Shown: positions 1 to 7,416 of the stretch, piece after piece
Position numbering within the stretch: the stretch's first letter is position 1
How the letters are laid out: the number at the start of each line of letters is the position of its first letter
Origin: an uncultured Actinomycetes bacterium
Lineage (GTDB): Bacteria; Actinomycetota; Actinomycetes; Nanopelagicales; Nanopelagicaceae
NCBI GenBank assembly: GCA_903825945.1
Contig: CAIKCJ010000025.1
Coordinates: forward strand, 1 to 35,347
Length of the DNA: 35,347 bases
Direction of reading: 5' to 3'
Notes under the pieces: model-generated
The model's input: the letters and a program-made list of their open reading frames with translations, nothing else
What the model was told of the DNA's origin: nothing
Database searches by the model: none
Translations under genes and position numbers: made by a program

Positions 1-327
1 AAATACCCGATCCCAGCCAGAAATCAACGGTGATTTCATACTCTCCTGAGACAGAAACCGCTTCATTGCCGGCATCACAAAAGCGATCTTCCATGCCTTC
101 GAATCTAACCCGCTAGTTGTCGTAGCGATCACAGGAGCGGTCATCCCAATCTTCTCTGACCCAGAGTTACCGCGAGAGATGTATTGAAAGAGCGAACCAA
201 ATGCACCCTGGCTAGCATCGCTATAGCTCGCATCACTCTCTACTTCTGCGACCGAACACACGGCGTAACGACGTAACTCAAAGCCTTTGAACTCGTTTAA
301 GAGTTCGTACTTTTGACGCTCGGTCAC
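1..327 (-). CDS. SOUL-family haem-binding protein, C-terminus cut by window edge
   Basis: Reverse-strand reading from a GTG at 327 gives 109 residues open to the window edge. The N-terminus runs KYELLNEFKGFELRRY, followed by a GAFGSLFQYISRGN segment, then KIGMTAPV and WKIAFVMP. This order (an F.E.R.Y strand, the F..L..YI..GN helix, the K.MT.PV strand and the W..FVMP strand) is the SOUL haem-binding domain pattern. The rest, roughly 80 residues in typical members, lies outside the window. In-frame codons continue upstream to a TGA at 346-348 with no ATG, so GTG at 325-327 is the best start. A GAGAAG stretch just before it is a weak and rather close ribosome site. Family members bind haem or other tetrapyrroles; the exact role in bacteria is unclear. 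The gene diverges from the ABC pair at 504. Confidence 0.8.
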   Translation of the reverse strand, partial: MTERQKYELLNEFKGFELRRYAVCSVAEVESDASYSDASQGAFGSLFQYISRGNSGSEKIGMTAPVIATTTSGLDSKAWKIAFVMPAMKRFLSQESMKSPLISGWDRVF

Positions 328-370
328 GACTTCTCGATTCTCAATTCAGCTAGCCAGTATGGCTTCGTAA

Positions 371-469
371 ATATCAGGTTGCTCCTACTCAGTCGATGCC
401 AATGCCAGTCGTATGAACATTCTCCGAGAGCTTCTTGAGACTCGCAGCAAGCAGATCAATTCAGAGTAG
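371..469 (+). other. Short open stretch, possible 3' relic of a lost gene
   Basis: After a TAA at 368-370 the frame stays open for 32 codons to a TAG at 467-469 and ends in MNILRELLETRSKQINSE, an amphipathic, charged tail. The only start is an ATG at 413, which would give 18 residues. The composition looks coding, but no family is recognisable, so this may be the decayed end of a gene once upstream of the ABC pair, or chance. Apart from it I see nothing in 328-503 except the ribosome site of the next gene. Confidence 0.15.
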
Positions 470-503
470 GCTCGCCACATAAGCAAGAGAGAAGCGGTGG
501 AGC

Positions 504-1424
504 ATGATTGAGGTAAGAGAACTTTCAAAGGTCTATGGCGATACCAAAGCCGTGGACAACGTCAGTTTTACAGTCAAGACCGGAGTAGTCACCGGATTCC
601 TCGGACCAAACGGCGCAGGCAAATCCACGACGATGCGAATGATCTTGGGCCTTGATAAGCCCACACATGGCGATGTCTTGATTAACGGCCAACGTTATGT
701 TGATTCTCGCACGCCGCTCTCACTTCTTGGCAGTCTGCTTGAAGCAAAGTCGGTCGATAAAGGACGTTCTGCTTACAACCACTTGCGCGCAGTTGGCGCC
801 ACGATGGGAATCGGCAAGACCCGCATCAATGAAGTAATCGAGATGGTTGGCCTCGAGAGCGTAAAAAAGAAGAACGCCGCCAAGTTCTCACTCGGTATGT
901 CCCAACGCTTAGGTATCGCAACAGCGTTGCTTGGCGATCCAGAGATCCTTGTACTCGATGAACCGGTTAATGGTCTTGATCCCGATGGCATCATGTGGAT
1001 CCGCAATTTACTCAAGGATCTTGCGCGCCAAGGCCGCACCATCTTTCTCTCATCACACCTGATGAGCGAGATGGAGCTCACCGCAGAACACTTGATTGTC
1101 ATCGGCAAAGGCAAGATTCTGGCCGATATGTCGATGCATGAGTTCATCTCCCGCTCCTCCCAAAATTATGTGCAAGTCGTCTCACCACAGGCCGATTCAT
1201 TTGTGAGCGTTTTAACCTCAAATGGCGGCATCATCCGTACACGCGATAAGAATTCGATCGAAGTTTCGGCGTTGAGCTCAGCAACCGTGGGCGATCTCGC
1301 GCTAGCCAACCAGATCGCGCTCCACCAATTAGCAGATGTTGCACCGTCACTTGAAAGCGCCTTTATGGAGCTGACCGAGGATCAAGTAAGTTTCCATGGA
1401 CACAATGCGGAGGAGTCAAAGTGA
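504..1424 (+). CDS. ABC transporter ATP-binding protein (ABC-2 / DrrA-BcrA-like)
   Basis: Cytoplasmic ATPase of an ABC-2 type exporter, 306 residues. The Walker A motif GPNGAGKST is at residues 34-42, the signature SLGMSQRLGIA near 129-139, Walker B ILVLDEPVNGLDP near 147-159, and the switch His in SSHLMSE near 189-195. SLGMSQR in place of LSGGQ is usual in this drug and bacitracin-type subfamily. About 90 residues after the ATPase core form the variable C-terminal part. ATG 504 is preceded by a purine-rich GGTGGAG. The stop overlaps the start of the permease by 4 nt (GTGA), so the two are translationally coupled. The substrate is unknown: the family exports antibiotics, lipids or peptides. 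No regulator gene is seen in the window to help. Confidence 0.93.
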   Translation: MIEVRELSKVYGDTKAVDNVSFTVKTGVVTGFLGPNGAGKSTTMRMILGLDKPTHGDVLINGQRYVDSRTPLSLLGSLLEAKSVDKGRSAYNHLRAVGATMGIGKTRINEVIEMVGLESVKKKNAAKFSLGMSQRLGIATALLGDPEILVLDEPVNGLDPDGIMWIRNLLKDLARQGRTIFLSSHLMSEMELTAEHLIVIGKGKILADMSMHEFISRSSQNYVQVVSPQADSFVSVLTSNGGIIRTRDKNSIEVSALSSATVGDLALANQIALHQLADVAPSLESAFMELTEDQVSFHGHNAEESK

Positions 1425-2257
1425 GCACAGTGAATCCAGTCAATCAAGAAAAATCATCGAGCTACACCAGCCGCTTTCGTGACAATAAGCTGACCTTCCT
1501 TCGCGTCACCAATTCCGAATGGATTAAGTTCCGTTCAATTCGTTCCAACTGGATCACACTCGCTCTGACCTTTCTGGTAATTGTCGGCTTCGGTATTTTA
1601 AGCGCCTCAATCAATCGCGGTGGCGGTGGCGGAGGTGGCGAAGTCCGATCACCCTTTGATCGTGTTCTCACCGGAGTTAATCTCTCAGTGTTGATCATTG
1701 CGGTATTCGGCGGCGTCTTTGGTGCACGCGAGTACGGCAGCGGCATGATTAAGAGTTCTTTTAGTGCAGTGCCACGTCGTTTGCCAGTCTTCTTCAACAA
1801 GATCATCCTCTTTAGCAAAGCTGTTTTCCCAACGCTTTTAATCGCGGTCTTCCTCGCCTTCACAATTGGCACCAGCATTCTCAAGCACAATGGCACCGCA
1901 GTCCCCAAGCTCGGGGATCCATTTATTCTGCGCGCCTTGCTCGGTAACATCTTCTATGTCCTTGGGCTTGGCTTAATCGGATTGTCGGTTGGCATCTTGG
2001 TCCGCCAGACGGCGGTCGCAATCGCTATCACTGTAGGTGGAGTGCTCTTCTTGCCCGCTTTACTTGGAGCGGTCTTACCAAATAGCTGGCACAAAGCCTT
2101 GGAGTATCTGCCATCAAACGCTGGCGGGGCTTTCACCGCCCCCAACGGCGTGAGCATCAACTCACTCTCACCTACCACCGGTGGCATTGTCTTTATTGCC
2201 TGGATCATTGGAGTCTTCGCGCTCACTAGCTTCTCGCTAGTAAAGCGGGATGTTTAG
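1421..2257 (+). CDS. ABC-2 type transporter permease
   Basis: Membrane partner of the ATPase just upstream, 278 residues, starting at GTG 1421 with a GGAGG ribosome site at about 10 nt. The soluble N-terminus carries EWIKFRSIRSNWITL, typical of ABC-2 permeases, where an amphipathic helix precedes the first membrane segment (about residues 45-63). A run of seven glycines (about 68-74) follows in the first extracytoplasmic loop. Further membrane segments lie near 90-107, 125-150, 175-190, 195-215 and 250-270, making about six in total. The glycine run is unusual and looks like a slippage-prone GGTGGC repeat. Substrate unknown. Confidence 0.9.
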   Translation: MSTVNPVNQEKSSSYTSRFRDNKLTFLRVTNSEWIKFRSIRSNWITLALTFLVIVGFGILSASINRGGGGGGGEVRSPFDRVLTGVNLSVLIIAVFGGVFGAREYGSGMIKSSFSAVPRRLPVFFNKIILFSKAVFPTLLIAVFLAFTIGTSILKHNGTAVPKLGDPFILRALLGNIFYVLGLGLIGLSVGILVRQTAVAIAITVGGVLFLPALLGAVLPNSWHKALEYLPSNAGGAFTAPNGVSINSLSPTTGGIVFIAWIIGVFALTSFSLVKRDV

Positions 2258-2272
2258 GAAAAAGGAGTAATG

Positions 2273-2319
2273 GCCTTAGCTTTGGGGTTGAGAGAATTTC
2301 GCTTTTGTTGAGCTAAGGC
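2273..2319. repeat. 9-bp inverted repeat after the ABC permease
   Basis: The arms GCCTTAGCT (2273-2281) and AGCTAAGGC (2311-2319) are perfectly complementary and are separated by 29 nt. No T-tract follows, so this is a weak terminator candidate. The surrounding 2258-2486 region shows no convincing gene: a 13-codon ATG frame at 2270 follows a good AGGAG, and fragments such as GSTFVDGGVHLRFGTRNF can be read near 2430-2485, but nothing is long enough to call. Confidence 0.3.
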
Positions 2320-2486
2320 AGTTACCAAGGGTAAAGATTTGGCCGGAACCGATGAGCGTTTGAAAAACGAGCGCACACTCCTCTGGAATGAGTAGCTGAA
2401 ACACTCCAACGCCTGGGCTCACGACTTGGCAGCACCTTCGTAGATGGTGGTGTCCACCTACGCTTCGGTACCCGCAACTTCACACT

Positions 2487-2774
2487 GCCTCTTCAAAACC
2501 CGCTACTTCCATTAAGTCTGCTCCACTGGTTGCAGTTACTGCTGGAAAGCTTGTTGCCACAGACATCAAAGCACTTCCTAAATCACAAGCAATTGCTGCT
2601 TCGATTGTCATCCAAGGAAAGTCAGTTTCGCTTGGTTCTTTTAAAACTACATCGAGCGGCTCGCTTCAGTTGCCAGGACTAGATCTCAAAAGCCCTGGAA
2701 CGTACACAGTTGCATTGAAAACTTCAAAAGGAACCACCTACTTTGTGAAGTTGGTAGTCAAAGCTACTGCGTAA
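2487..2774 (+). pseudogene. 5'-truncated remnant of a secreted or surface-type protein
   Basis: From about 2487 to the TAA at 2772-2774 the plus strand reads a clean protein tail of about 95 residues. It includes SAPLVAVTAGKLVATDIKA, SIVIQGKSVSLGSFKTTSSG and TYTVALKTSKGTTYFVKLVV. The rhythm of short alternating beta strands rich in S/T/V/K resembles C-terminal Ig-like or bacterial surface domains. There is no start codon with a ribosome site, and upstream the same frame turns into Trp/Pro/Arg-rich non-protein-like text, so the 5' part is lost or rearranged. The remnant overlaps the last 11 nt of the opposite-strand DUF6941-like gene. No function is assigned. Confidence 0.5.
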
Positions 2775-3213
2775 TTGGCGCAGCCACGACTTTAAATCTC
2801 ACCCGATTGAGCTCAACTCCATTAACTTCGCATGTGAAGACGTAAGAGTCCAAACGAATAATGGGCAGATTCGGGATATTAAAGCCCACGTTAAGAAGCT
2901 GTGGCTCACCACTATCTAGGCCATTTGGGCGACCTAAGTTGAAGGTCATCTCGGCCTTAAATGGACCAAATGTCTCTGGACCTGTTGGGAGCAGGACATC
3001 CTGGCCATCGATATCTCTAAGGAAAATAGCGAGTTTGTGCTCAATATTGGTCTCATCCCAGCCGACGCTGATGCTGACAGCCAGCCCGATGTTGATAAGC
3101 CAAGGCGATGGAATATTGAGCGGAACAGTGACGCGATCGATGCCACCACCTTGTAGGTAGAGCAAGCCATTGGGGGTTTCTACGTGATTGCAAAGGATTG
3201 CGCTGAGTTCCAT
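2764..3213 (-). CDS. DUF6941-like conserved protein
   Basis: A 149-residue protein starting MELSAILCNHVETPNGLLYL, followed by QGGGIDRV. It contains WLINIGLAVSISVGWDETN, LAIFLRDIDGQDV, FNLGRPNGLDSGEPQ and IIRLDSYVF segments. This pattern (short N-terminal strand with D/N-H-V/A-E, GGG.DR, then edge strands and a final 'Y.F.. ..NG') matches the actinobacterial DUF6941 family of unknown function. The frame stays open much farther upstream, but that part overlaps the DUF6186-like gene in another phase, so ATG 3213 is chosen, 32 nt after that gene's stop. There is no strong ribosome site before the ATG. No signal peptide or membrane segment is visible. It is the last gene of a four-gene minus-strand run. 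Confidence 0.75.
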   Translation of the reverse strand: MELSAILCNHVETPNGLLYLQGGGIDRVTVPLNIPSPWLINIGLAVSISVGWDETNIEHKLAIFLRDIDGQDVLLPTGPETFGPFKAEMTFNLGRPNGLDSGEPQLLNVGFNIPNLPIIRLDSYVFTCEVNGVELNRVRFKVVAAPITQ

Positions 3214-3245
3214 TGTTAAAGAGTAGCGGGTGGGAATCGGTATTC

Positions 3246-3452
3246 CTAGGTGTTGTGTTGCGAACCGAAGAAATGCCAACCCAGCCACCACCAGATAACG
3301 ATCAGAGTAAGTCGAGTTGTGGGATGAGCCAATGAAAGTCGCAGGATCTTTGAAAACGGCGCGTACTTGTTGGCATGAAAATGTGAATAGAGCGCAAAGA
3401 GTGCGGCAGCGAGCAAGAAGCCCGCGTAAACCCAACTAGTCGAGATGTGCAT
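3246..3452 (-). CDS. Small membrane protein, DUF6186-like
   Basis: A 68-residue protein with two hydrophobic helices: residues about 6-24 (SWVYAGFLLAAALFALYSH) and 49-63. The second ends in WWWLGWHFF, a Trp-rich signature I associate with actinobacterial DUF6186 proteins. It overlaps the upstream membrane-protein gene by 17 nt, which implies translational coupling. The same interval also carries a longer reading frame belonging to an artificial extension of the DUF6941-like gene; the family signature decides in favour of this frame. Function unknown. Confidence 0.75.
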   Translation of the reverse strand: MHISTSWVYAGFLLAAALFALYSHFHANKYAPFSKILRLSLAHPTTRLTLIVIWWWLGWHFFGSQHNT

Positions 3453-4020
3453 CTGGCGATTCCGGTGGTGTGCTCTGTTTGAACATCAATACATATCCGA
3501 CCGCCGCAAAGCAGGCAACGAAAAAGATTCGCCCCTCGGTGTGAAAGAGCATCGGGCTTGCGAGATCTGAGATGGTGGGGAATTTGTTGCCCCACTGCTT
3601 GTGAGTCTCTAATACGTAGCTGACCATCTCCCAGACGCTGCAGAGCGCTGCGATCAGTGCGTAGACCACGCGACTTCGCACAAGTGATTGGTGCGTCTTC
3701 TGCGACTTATCAACCTGAGTTATAGCGGTGCGCTTTCCAAAGAGAAGGATGAGCGCGAAGAGAAACATTGCCAGCAGTTGTGGCCTGGTATGGATACGCG
3801 AGAGCGCGGCTATGACTGAAGCAATTGCGAGGATTACTGCTGATGCAAGGCGCGGAATCTTGAGTGTAAATCGCTCTGGATAAAATCGATTAGCTATGAG
3901 AAATAGTGCACCAAACCCAAAGATCACGCCATCATCAGGGGCGCCGCGATAGAACTGAAAGCCACCGGCGATCAGCAAGACACCGCTCCATAGCGTGAGC
4001 TCTAACTGATTACTGAACAC
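3436..4020 (-). CDS. Conserved hypothetical membrane protein
   Basis: 194 residues with about six predicted membrane segments: near 9-24, 30-45, 60-75, 82-96, 117-137 and 166-181. The soluble loop around 97-113 is basic and polar (GKRTAITQVDKSQKTHQS). The loop between the last two helices holds ETHKQWGNKFPTISDLASPM, and FPTISDL followed by a helix is the kind of conserved extracytoplasmic motif seen in uncharacterised actinobacterial proteins next to DUF6186 genes. I do not recognise a function. It starts 4 nt after the antiporter stop and overlaps the next gene by 17 nt, so it belongs to the same transcription unit. Confidence 0.8.
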   Translation of the reverse strand: MFSNQLELTLWSGVLLIAGGFQFYRGAPDDGVIFGFGALFLIANRFYPERFTLKIPRLASAVILAIASVIAALSRIHTRPQLLAMFLFALILLFGKRTAITQVDKSQKTHQSLVRSRVVYALIAALCSVWEMVSYVLETHKQWGNKFPTISDLASPMLFHTEGRIFFVACFAAVGYVLMFKQSTPPESPDAHLD

Positions 4021-4024
4021 AGTC

Positions 4025-5164
4025 TTATTTCACCTGAGGTGGCTGCGTGAGGGAGACATCCGGGGTCTTCAAAAAGATAGATGGGATTGTGAGAGTAAAG
4101 AGAGCCACCAACATAATGGCACCAGACTCCGCTTGGGTGAGGATTCCGTTGGCCACACCGAGAGTAACAGCAGCGGCAGGTATGCCTAATTGACCACTTG
4201 CAAGCAAGATATTGGTGAGTGGTTGTTTGAAAAAGAGTGCCGGAGCATGTGCTGCGAGCGCTGCGAGGATAAGAAGCAGCGCGAGTAAGAGAGCGCTGTG
4301 TGAATGAAATGTCGTACGGATATTGATCGATGCACCAAGCCAAATAAAGTAGAGCGGCGCGAATAGTCCATCGCTGACACCAAATAGTTGGCGCGCGAGA
4401 CGATGCGGTACTCCGATGCTTGCAAGTGCGACACCTAGCGCAAATCCTGCGATCATTACTGAAGCATGAAAACGTGTGGCCAGTGCAGCGACGAGTAGTA
4501 GTAGCGCCAAACTTACGCGAAGCTCGATGCCAAGATGTTCGACTTTAGAGAGGTCATGCGTTCTATCAAGAAATCCAAGTTTCTTCGCGCCGTACAAAAG
4601 GAAGTAAATAAGGATGGCAGCAGCTAGAACTATGAGCGATCCCTTAAAGGCGGCCAACTGGTCGTGCTTTTGTGTGAAAAAAGGAAGCGCAATAAATGAC
4701 ACGGCGTCTGCCACAGTTACCTGGGCAATGAGAACTTCTAGGGCCAGGTCTCGCTTTTGGAGTGCGATGATCGGAATAACAAATGCAGCAGAGCTGGAGA
4801 ATGAGAGCGTCGCAAGCAAGCGCCAATTTGGGAAGTGCGCGATGTAGTCCATCGCGAATCCAAGGGCGACTGCGACTAGCGCGTTGGCAATAATTATTTT
4901 GTAGACGATTGCGAAGGCTTTTTTGGTGAATGTTCGATAATCGATATGACTGCCTGCGGTGAACATCAACAGTGCGAATCCGACGGTGGCAAGAAGTTTG
5001 AGAGTGGGATCTGCGATAGGGATTGTGTTAAATCCGCTTTGACCAAAGATGGCACCGATCGATAGCTCACCTACGGCGACTGGGACTCCGTAGCGCTTAG
5101 GTGTGCGCAGAATCGGGCCCGCGAGCCCGGCGACCATCAGGGCTCCGAATAGCTCGATCGTCAT
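4025..5164 (-). CDS. Cation/proton antiporter, CPA2 (KefB/NapA-like) family
   Basis: 379 residues, almost entirely hydrophobic, with about 11-13 membrane segments. The N-terminus has GVPVAVGELSIGAIFGQSGF, equivalent to the P..vGEl..GillGPs motif of CPA2 antiporters, and LLATVGFALLMFTAGSHIDY matches the L.elGv.lLlF..Gle.d signature. The ion-binding helix reads QVTVADAVSFIALPF with one Asp (D153) where many relatives show DD or ND, so ion choice and stoichiometry are uncertain. The protein stops after the membrane domain; the TrkA-N nucleotide-binding domain of Kef proteins is absent. It probably exchanges Na+ or K+ for protons at the cytoplasmic membrane. It is the first gene of a minus-strand unit reaching 2764. 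Confidence 0.87.
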   Translation of the reverse strand: MTIELFGALMVAGLAGPILRTPKRYGVPVAVGELSIGAIFGQSGFNTIPIADPTLKLLATVGFALLMFTAGSHIDYRTFTKKAFAIVYKIIIANALVAVALGFAMDYIAHFPNWRLLATLSFSSSAAFVIPIIALQKRDLALEVLIAQVTVADAVSFIALPFFTQKHDQLAAFKGSLIVLAAAILIYFLLYGAKKLGFLDRTHDLSKVEHLGIELRVSLALLLLVAALATRFHASVMIAGFALGVALASIGVPHRLARQLFGVSDGLFAPLYFIWLGASINIRTTFHSHSALLLALLLILAALAAHAPALFFKQPLTNILLASGQLGIPAAAVTLGVANGILTQAESGAIMLVALFTLTIPSIFLKTPDVSLTQPPQVK

Positions 5165-5266
5165 AGTCCAAGGTTATCTAACGGCCGCCCCTGCGTAAGT
5201 GGGAGCGCAATCGGTTAGGATTAGGTACTCGCGGCCGCCTAAAAAGGCTGATTTCTGCGAATAAAC

Positions 5267-5338
5267 GCCTCGGTGGCTCAGTGGTAGAGCAGCCCACTCG
5301 TAATGGGCAGGTCGCCGGTTCAATCCCGGCCCGAGGCT
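5267..5338 (+). tRNA. tRNA-Thr (anticodon CGU)
   Basis: A full cloverleaf can be folded. The acceptor is GCCTCGG (5267-5273) with CCGAGGC (5331-5337) and discriminator T. The D stem is GCTC/GAGC, the anticodon stem GCCCA/TGGGC (5292-5296, 5304-5308) around loop CTCGTAA with anticodon CGT at 5299-5301, and the T arm is GCCGG-TTCAATC-CCGGC. CCA is encoded at 5339-5341. It reads ACG threonine codons. Confidence 0.95.
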
Positions 5339-5345
5339 CCAGGTT

Positions 5346-5364
5346 TCCCTTTTTATTTAAGGGA
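5346..5364. terminator. Possible bidirectional hairpin between tRNA-Thr and the RelE gene
   Basis: TCCCTT (5346-5351) pairs with AAGGGA (5359-5364) around a T-rich 7-nt loop. It sits 5 nt after the encoded CCA and directly beyond the toxin stop codon, between two convergent genes. The stem is short, so confidence is limited. Confidence 0.35.
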
Positions 5365-5365
5365 G

Positions 5366-5629
5366 TTAGTTGTCCCGATAAATCTCTCTGCGATGCCCAA
5401 TCGCCACAACGATAACCGTGAGAACTCTTTCGTGGACTGAATAGATGATCCGATAGTCGTTCACTCGAATTCGGTAGGCATCACGACCCGTGAGTTTGGT
5501 GGCTGCTGGCGGTAGCGGATTGGACTCTAGGGTGGTGATTACGCCTTGAATGCGGCGCTGGATTTTGGGTGGCAGTGTGGCGAGAGATTTAGCCGTTGAT
5601 GCTTTGAACTCGATGCGGTAGGAAATCAC
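5366..5629 (-). CDS. RelE/ParE-superfamily toxin
   Basis: 87 residues from a GTG at 5629 that overlaps the antitoxin stop by 4 nt (GTGA). The sequence has the RelE layout: an N-terminal strand ISYRIEFKASTAKSLATLP, helices through IQRRIQGVITTLE, NPLPPAATKLTG, then DAYRIRVNDYRIIYSV, a VLTVIVVAIGHR strand and REIYR at the end. Basic residues in KLTG.DAYRIRV..YR and GHRREIYR match positions used for ribosome-dependent mRNA cleavage in RelE. Toxins of this type cleave mRNA in the ribosomal A site and are held inactive by the cognate antitoxin. An upstream in-frame ATG exists but lies inside the antitoxin gene, so GTG 5629 is preferred. Confidence 0.88.
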   Translation of the reverse strand: MISYRIEFKASTAKSLATLPPKIQRRIQGVITTLESNPLPPAATKLTGRDAYRIRVNDYRIIYSVHERVLTVIVVAIGHRREIYRDN

Positions 5630-5874
5630 ACGAGATTCAAGTCTTTTTGCACCTGTGCCCACGGAATATTGGGGCTCTTATCCTCCATTGCGGCATCAAA
5701 AGCAGCAATGTCCTCTAACTCCTCTTGGGCCTCGAGCAGAGACTCATAGAGAGATGGCTCGATGATGACGGCTACATCTTTGCCATGGCGAGAAATCCGC
5801 ACCGGCTTTTTTTGGGCCGCTGCGATCACAGCAGGCAGTTGGTCTCTAGCTTCGGTCACGGATAGTGAGCTCAT
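5626..5874 (-). CDS. Phd/YefM-type antitoxin
   Basis: 82 residues starting MSSLSVTEARDQLPAVIAAA. The Phd fold is recognisable: S.TEAR.QL, then PVRISRHGKDVAVII and the SLYESLLEAQEELEDI helix. The C-terminal third, FDAAMEDKSPNIPWAQVQKD, is the acidic, flexible toxin-binding part. ATG 5874 is chosen because the conserved N-terminus begins there; a longer form from 5901 would add nine hydrophobic residues (MILFLYISF) inside the operator region. No clear Shine-Dalgarno is visible. The protein neutralises the RelE-like toxin encoded directly downstream and should autorepress at the repeats at 5882-5912. Confidence 0.88.
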   Translation of the reverse strand: MSSLSVTEARDQLPAVIAAAQKKPVRISRHGKDVAVIIEPSLYESLLEAQEELEDIAAFDAAMEDKSPNIPWAQVQKDLNLV

Positions 5875-5881
5875 GAAAGAA

Positions 5882-5912
5882 ATGTACAGAAATAGAATCA
5901 TTATGTACAGAA
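5882..5912. promoter_or_regulatory. Toxin-antitoxin operator: ATGTACAGAA direct repeat, 21 bp apart
   Basis: ATGTACAGAA occurs at 5882-5891 and again at 5903-5912, exactly 21 bp (two helical turns) apart. Each copy contains the palindrome TGTACA. The pair lies 8-38 bp upstream of the antitoxin ATG, and a -10-like CATAAT (minus strand) lies between and partly over the copies, so bound antitoxin would block the promoter. Confidence 0.65.
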
Positions 5913-5991
5913 TATGGTGGATATCCAGATGTAACCAGCGCTACACCGGCTGGCCCTTATGAAGTGTTAAGTGAGAGCGTATGCTTTTTGC

Positions 5992-7416
5992 ATGGAATTA
6001 AAGACCGATCTCTTCATCAATGGCGCCTGGGTCAAGGGCGATGGACTACTCCCCGTCTATAACCCGAGCACGGGTGAAGTAATTGCCCAGATCTCCACAG
6101 CCGGCGACGCCGAGTGTGCAGCAGCAGTTACCGCAGCCCACAACGCTCAGGCAGGCTGGGCCAAGACTGCCCCACGCGTGCGCTCAGAGATCTTGCGTAA
6201 GGCTTTTGAACTTATGACCAGCGAGGCGGATCAGATCGCTCGCCTTGTCTCAATGGAGAACGGCAAAGTATTGGCTGATGCCAAAGCCGAAGTTACCTAT
6301 GCCGCAGAGTTCTTCCGTTGGTTCGCAGAAGAAGCAGTGCGCACCCCCGGAGATTTTCGCCATGCACCAAATGGTGACAAGCGCATTCTTGTAACCCACC
6401 AACCAATCGGCGTATCACTCCTTATCACCCCATGGAACTTTCCAGCAGCAATGGCGACTCGTAAGTTGGGTCCTGCGCTCGCAGCTGGTTGCACAGTGAT
6501 TATGAAAGCTGCATCAGAGACACCACTGACCGCAATTTGGATCGTGGACATTTTGCAGCGCGCTGGAGTACCAGCTGGTGTCGTTAATTTCATCATGCCA
6601 TCAAAGACTGGCCCGATGATCTCAAAGATTCTGCATGATGATCGAGTACGCAATATTTCATTTACTGGATCAACTGAAGTTGGTCGTGGCTTGATTCGCG
6701 AATCTGCTGATCTTGTTCTGCGCACATCAATGGAGTTGGGTGGCAATGCGCCATTCGTAATCTTTGATGATGCAGACATTGACGAAGCAGTTAAGGGCGC
6801 AATGATTGCCAAGATGCGCAACGGTGGCGCTGCTTGCACAGCAGCAAACCGATTTATTGTTGCAGCTTCTGTTGCAGATGAATTCACCACAAAGCTGAGC
6901 GCAGCAATGTCTGCTTTGAAGATGGCCGATGGATTGGCAGATGGTGCCCAACTTGGCGCAAGTGTCTCTGTCAAAGAGCGCAACAAGATTGCAGAGCTAG
7001 TAGATGCATCTGTAGCAGCAGGAGCAAAGGTCCATGTTGGTGGCGTACTTCCAGAAGGTGCTGGCGCGTTCTATCCAGCGACAGTGATCTCTGTGAAGAA
7101 GGACAATCCAATTTTGAGTCAGGAAGTATTTGGACCTGTCGCACCTGTTGTTACATTTACAACAGATGACGAGGCGATTGCGTTGGCGAATGACACCGAG
7201 TACGGTCTAATTTCCTATGTGTATTCGGGCGACCTCAAGCGCGCTATCCGCGCGGCTGAAGCGCTAGAAGCAGGCATGGTCGCTATCAACCGCGGAGTTA
7301 TTTCAGATCCCGCAGCACCATTTGGTGGCGTCAAGCAATCAGGCTTGGGTCGTGAAGGTGGCTTTGCAGGAATTCATGAATTCCTTGAGACTAAATATAT
7401 TGGCGTTGAAATCTAA
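5992..7416 (+). CDS. NAD(P)-dependent aldehyde dehydrogenase, succinate-semialdehyde type
   Basis: 474 residues from ATG 5992. It has the complete ALDH fold: YNPSTGEVI (23-31), PWNFP (147-151), K172 in VIMKAASETPL, nucleotide-site FTGSTEVGR (224-232), general base E248 in MELGGNAPF, catalytic Cys C282 in GGAACTAANRF, EVFGPVAPV and the final PFGGVKQSGLGREGG. Length and order match succinate-semialdehyde dehydrogenases (GabD-like), but substrate choice among semialdehydes cannot be read from sequence. A GTG at 5971 could add seven residues. A -10-like TATGCT ends 6 nt before the ATG and no ribosome site is visible, so a leaderless mRNA is likely. The gene is convergent with the E2 gene and probably oxidises an aldehyde produced by the catabolic cluster. 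Confidence 0.9.
   Translation: MELKTDLFINGAWVKGDGLLPVYNPSTGEVIAQISTAGDAECAAAVTAAHNAQAGWAKTAPRVRSEILRKAFELMTSEADQIARLVSMENGKVLADAKAEVTYAAEFFRWFAEEAVRTPGDFRHAPNGDKRILVTHQPIGVSLLITPWNFPAAMATRKLGPALAAGCTVIMKAASETPLTAIWIVDILQRAGVPAGVVNFIMPSKTGPMISKILHDDRVRNISFTGSTEVGRGLIRESADLVLRTSMELGGNAPFVIFDDADIDEAVKGAMIAKMRNGGAACTAANRFIVAASVADEFTTKLSAAMSALKMADGLADGAQLGASVSVKERNKIAELVDASVAAGAKVHVGGVLPEGAGAFYPATVISVKKDNPILSQEVFGPVAPVVTFTTDDEAIALANDTEYGLISYVYSGDLKRAIRAAEALEAGMVAINRGVISDPAAPFGGVKQSGLGREGGFAGIHEFLETKYIGVEI

Noticed and set aside
1462-1950. Minus-strand frame of 162 codons opposite the ABC permease
   Set aside because: Shadow of the real gene; Pro/Arg/Lys-rich with a polyproline run that mirrors the glycine run.
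3214-3435. N-terminal extension of the DUF6941-like gene to 3435
   Set aside because: The extension overlaps the DUF6186-like gene in another phase and reads as Arg/Cys-rich text before the conserved MELSAILCN start.
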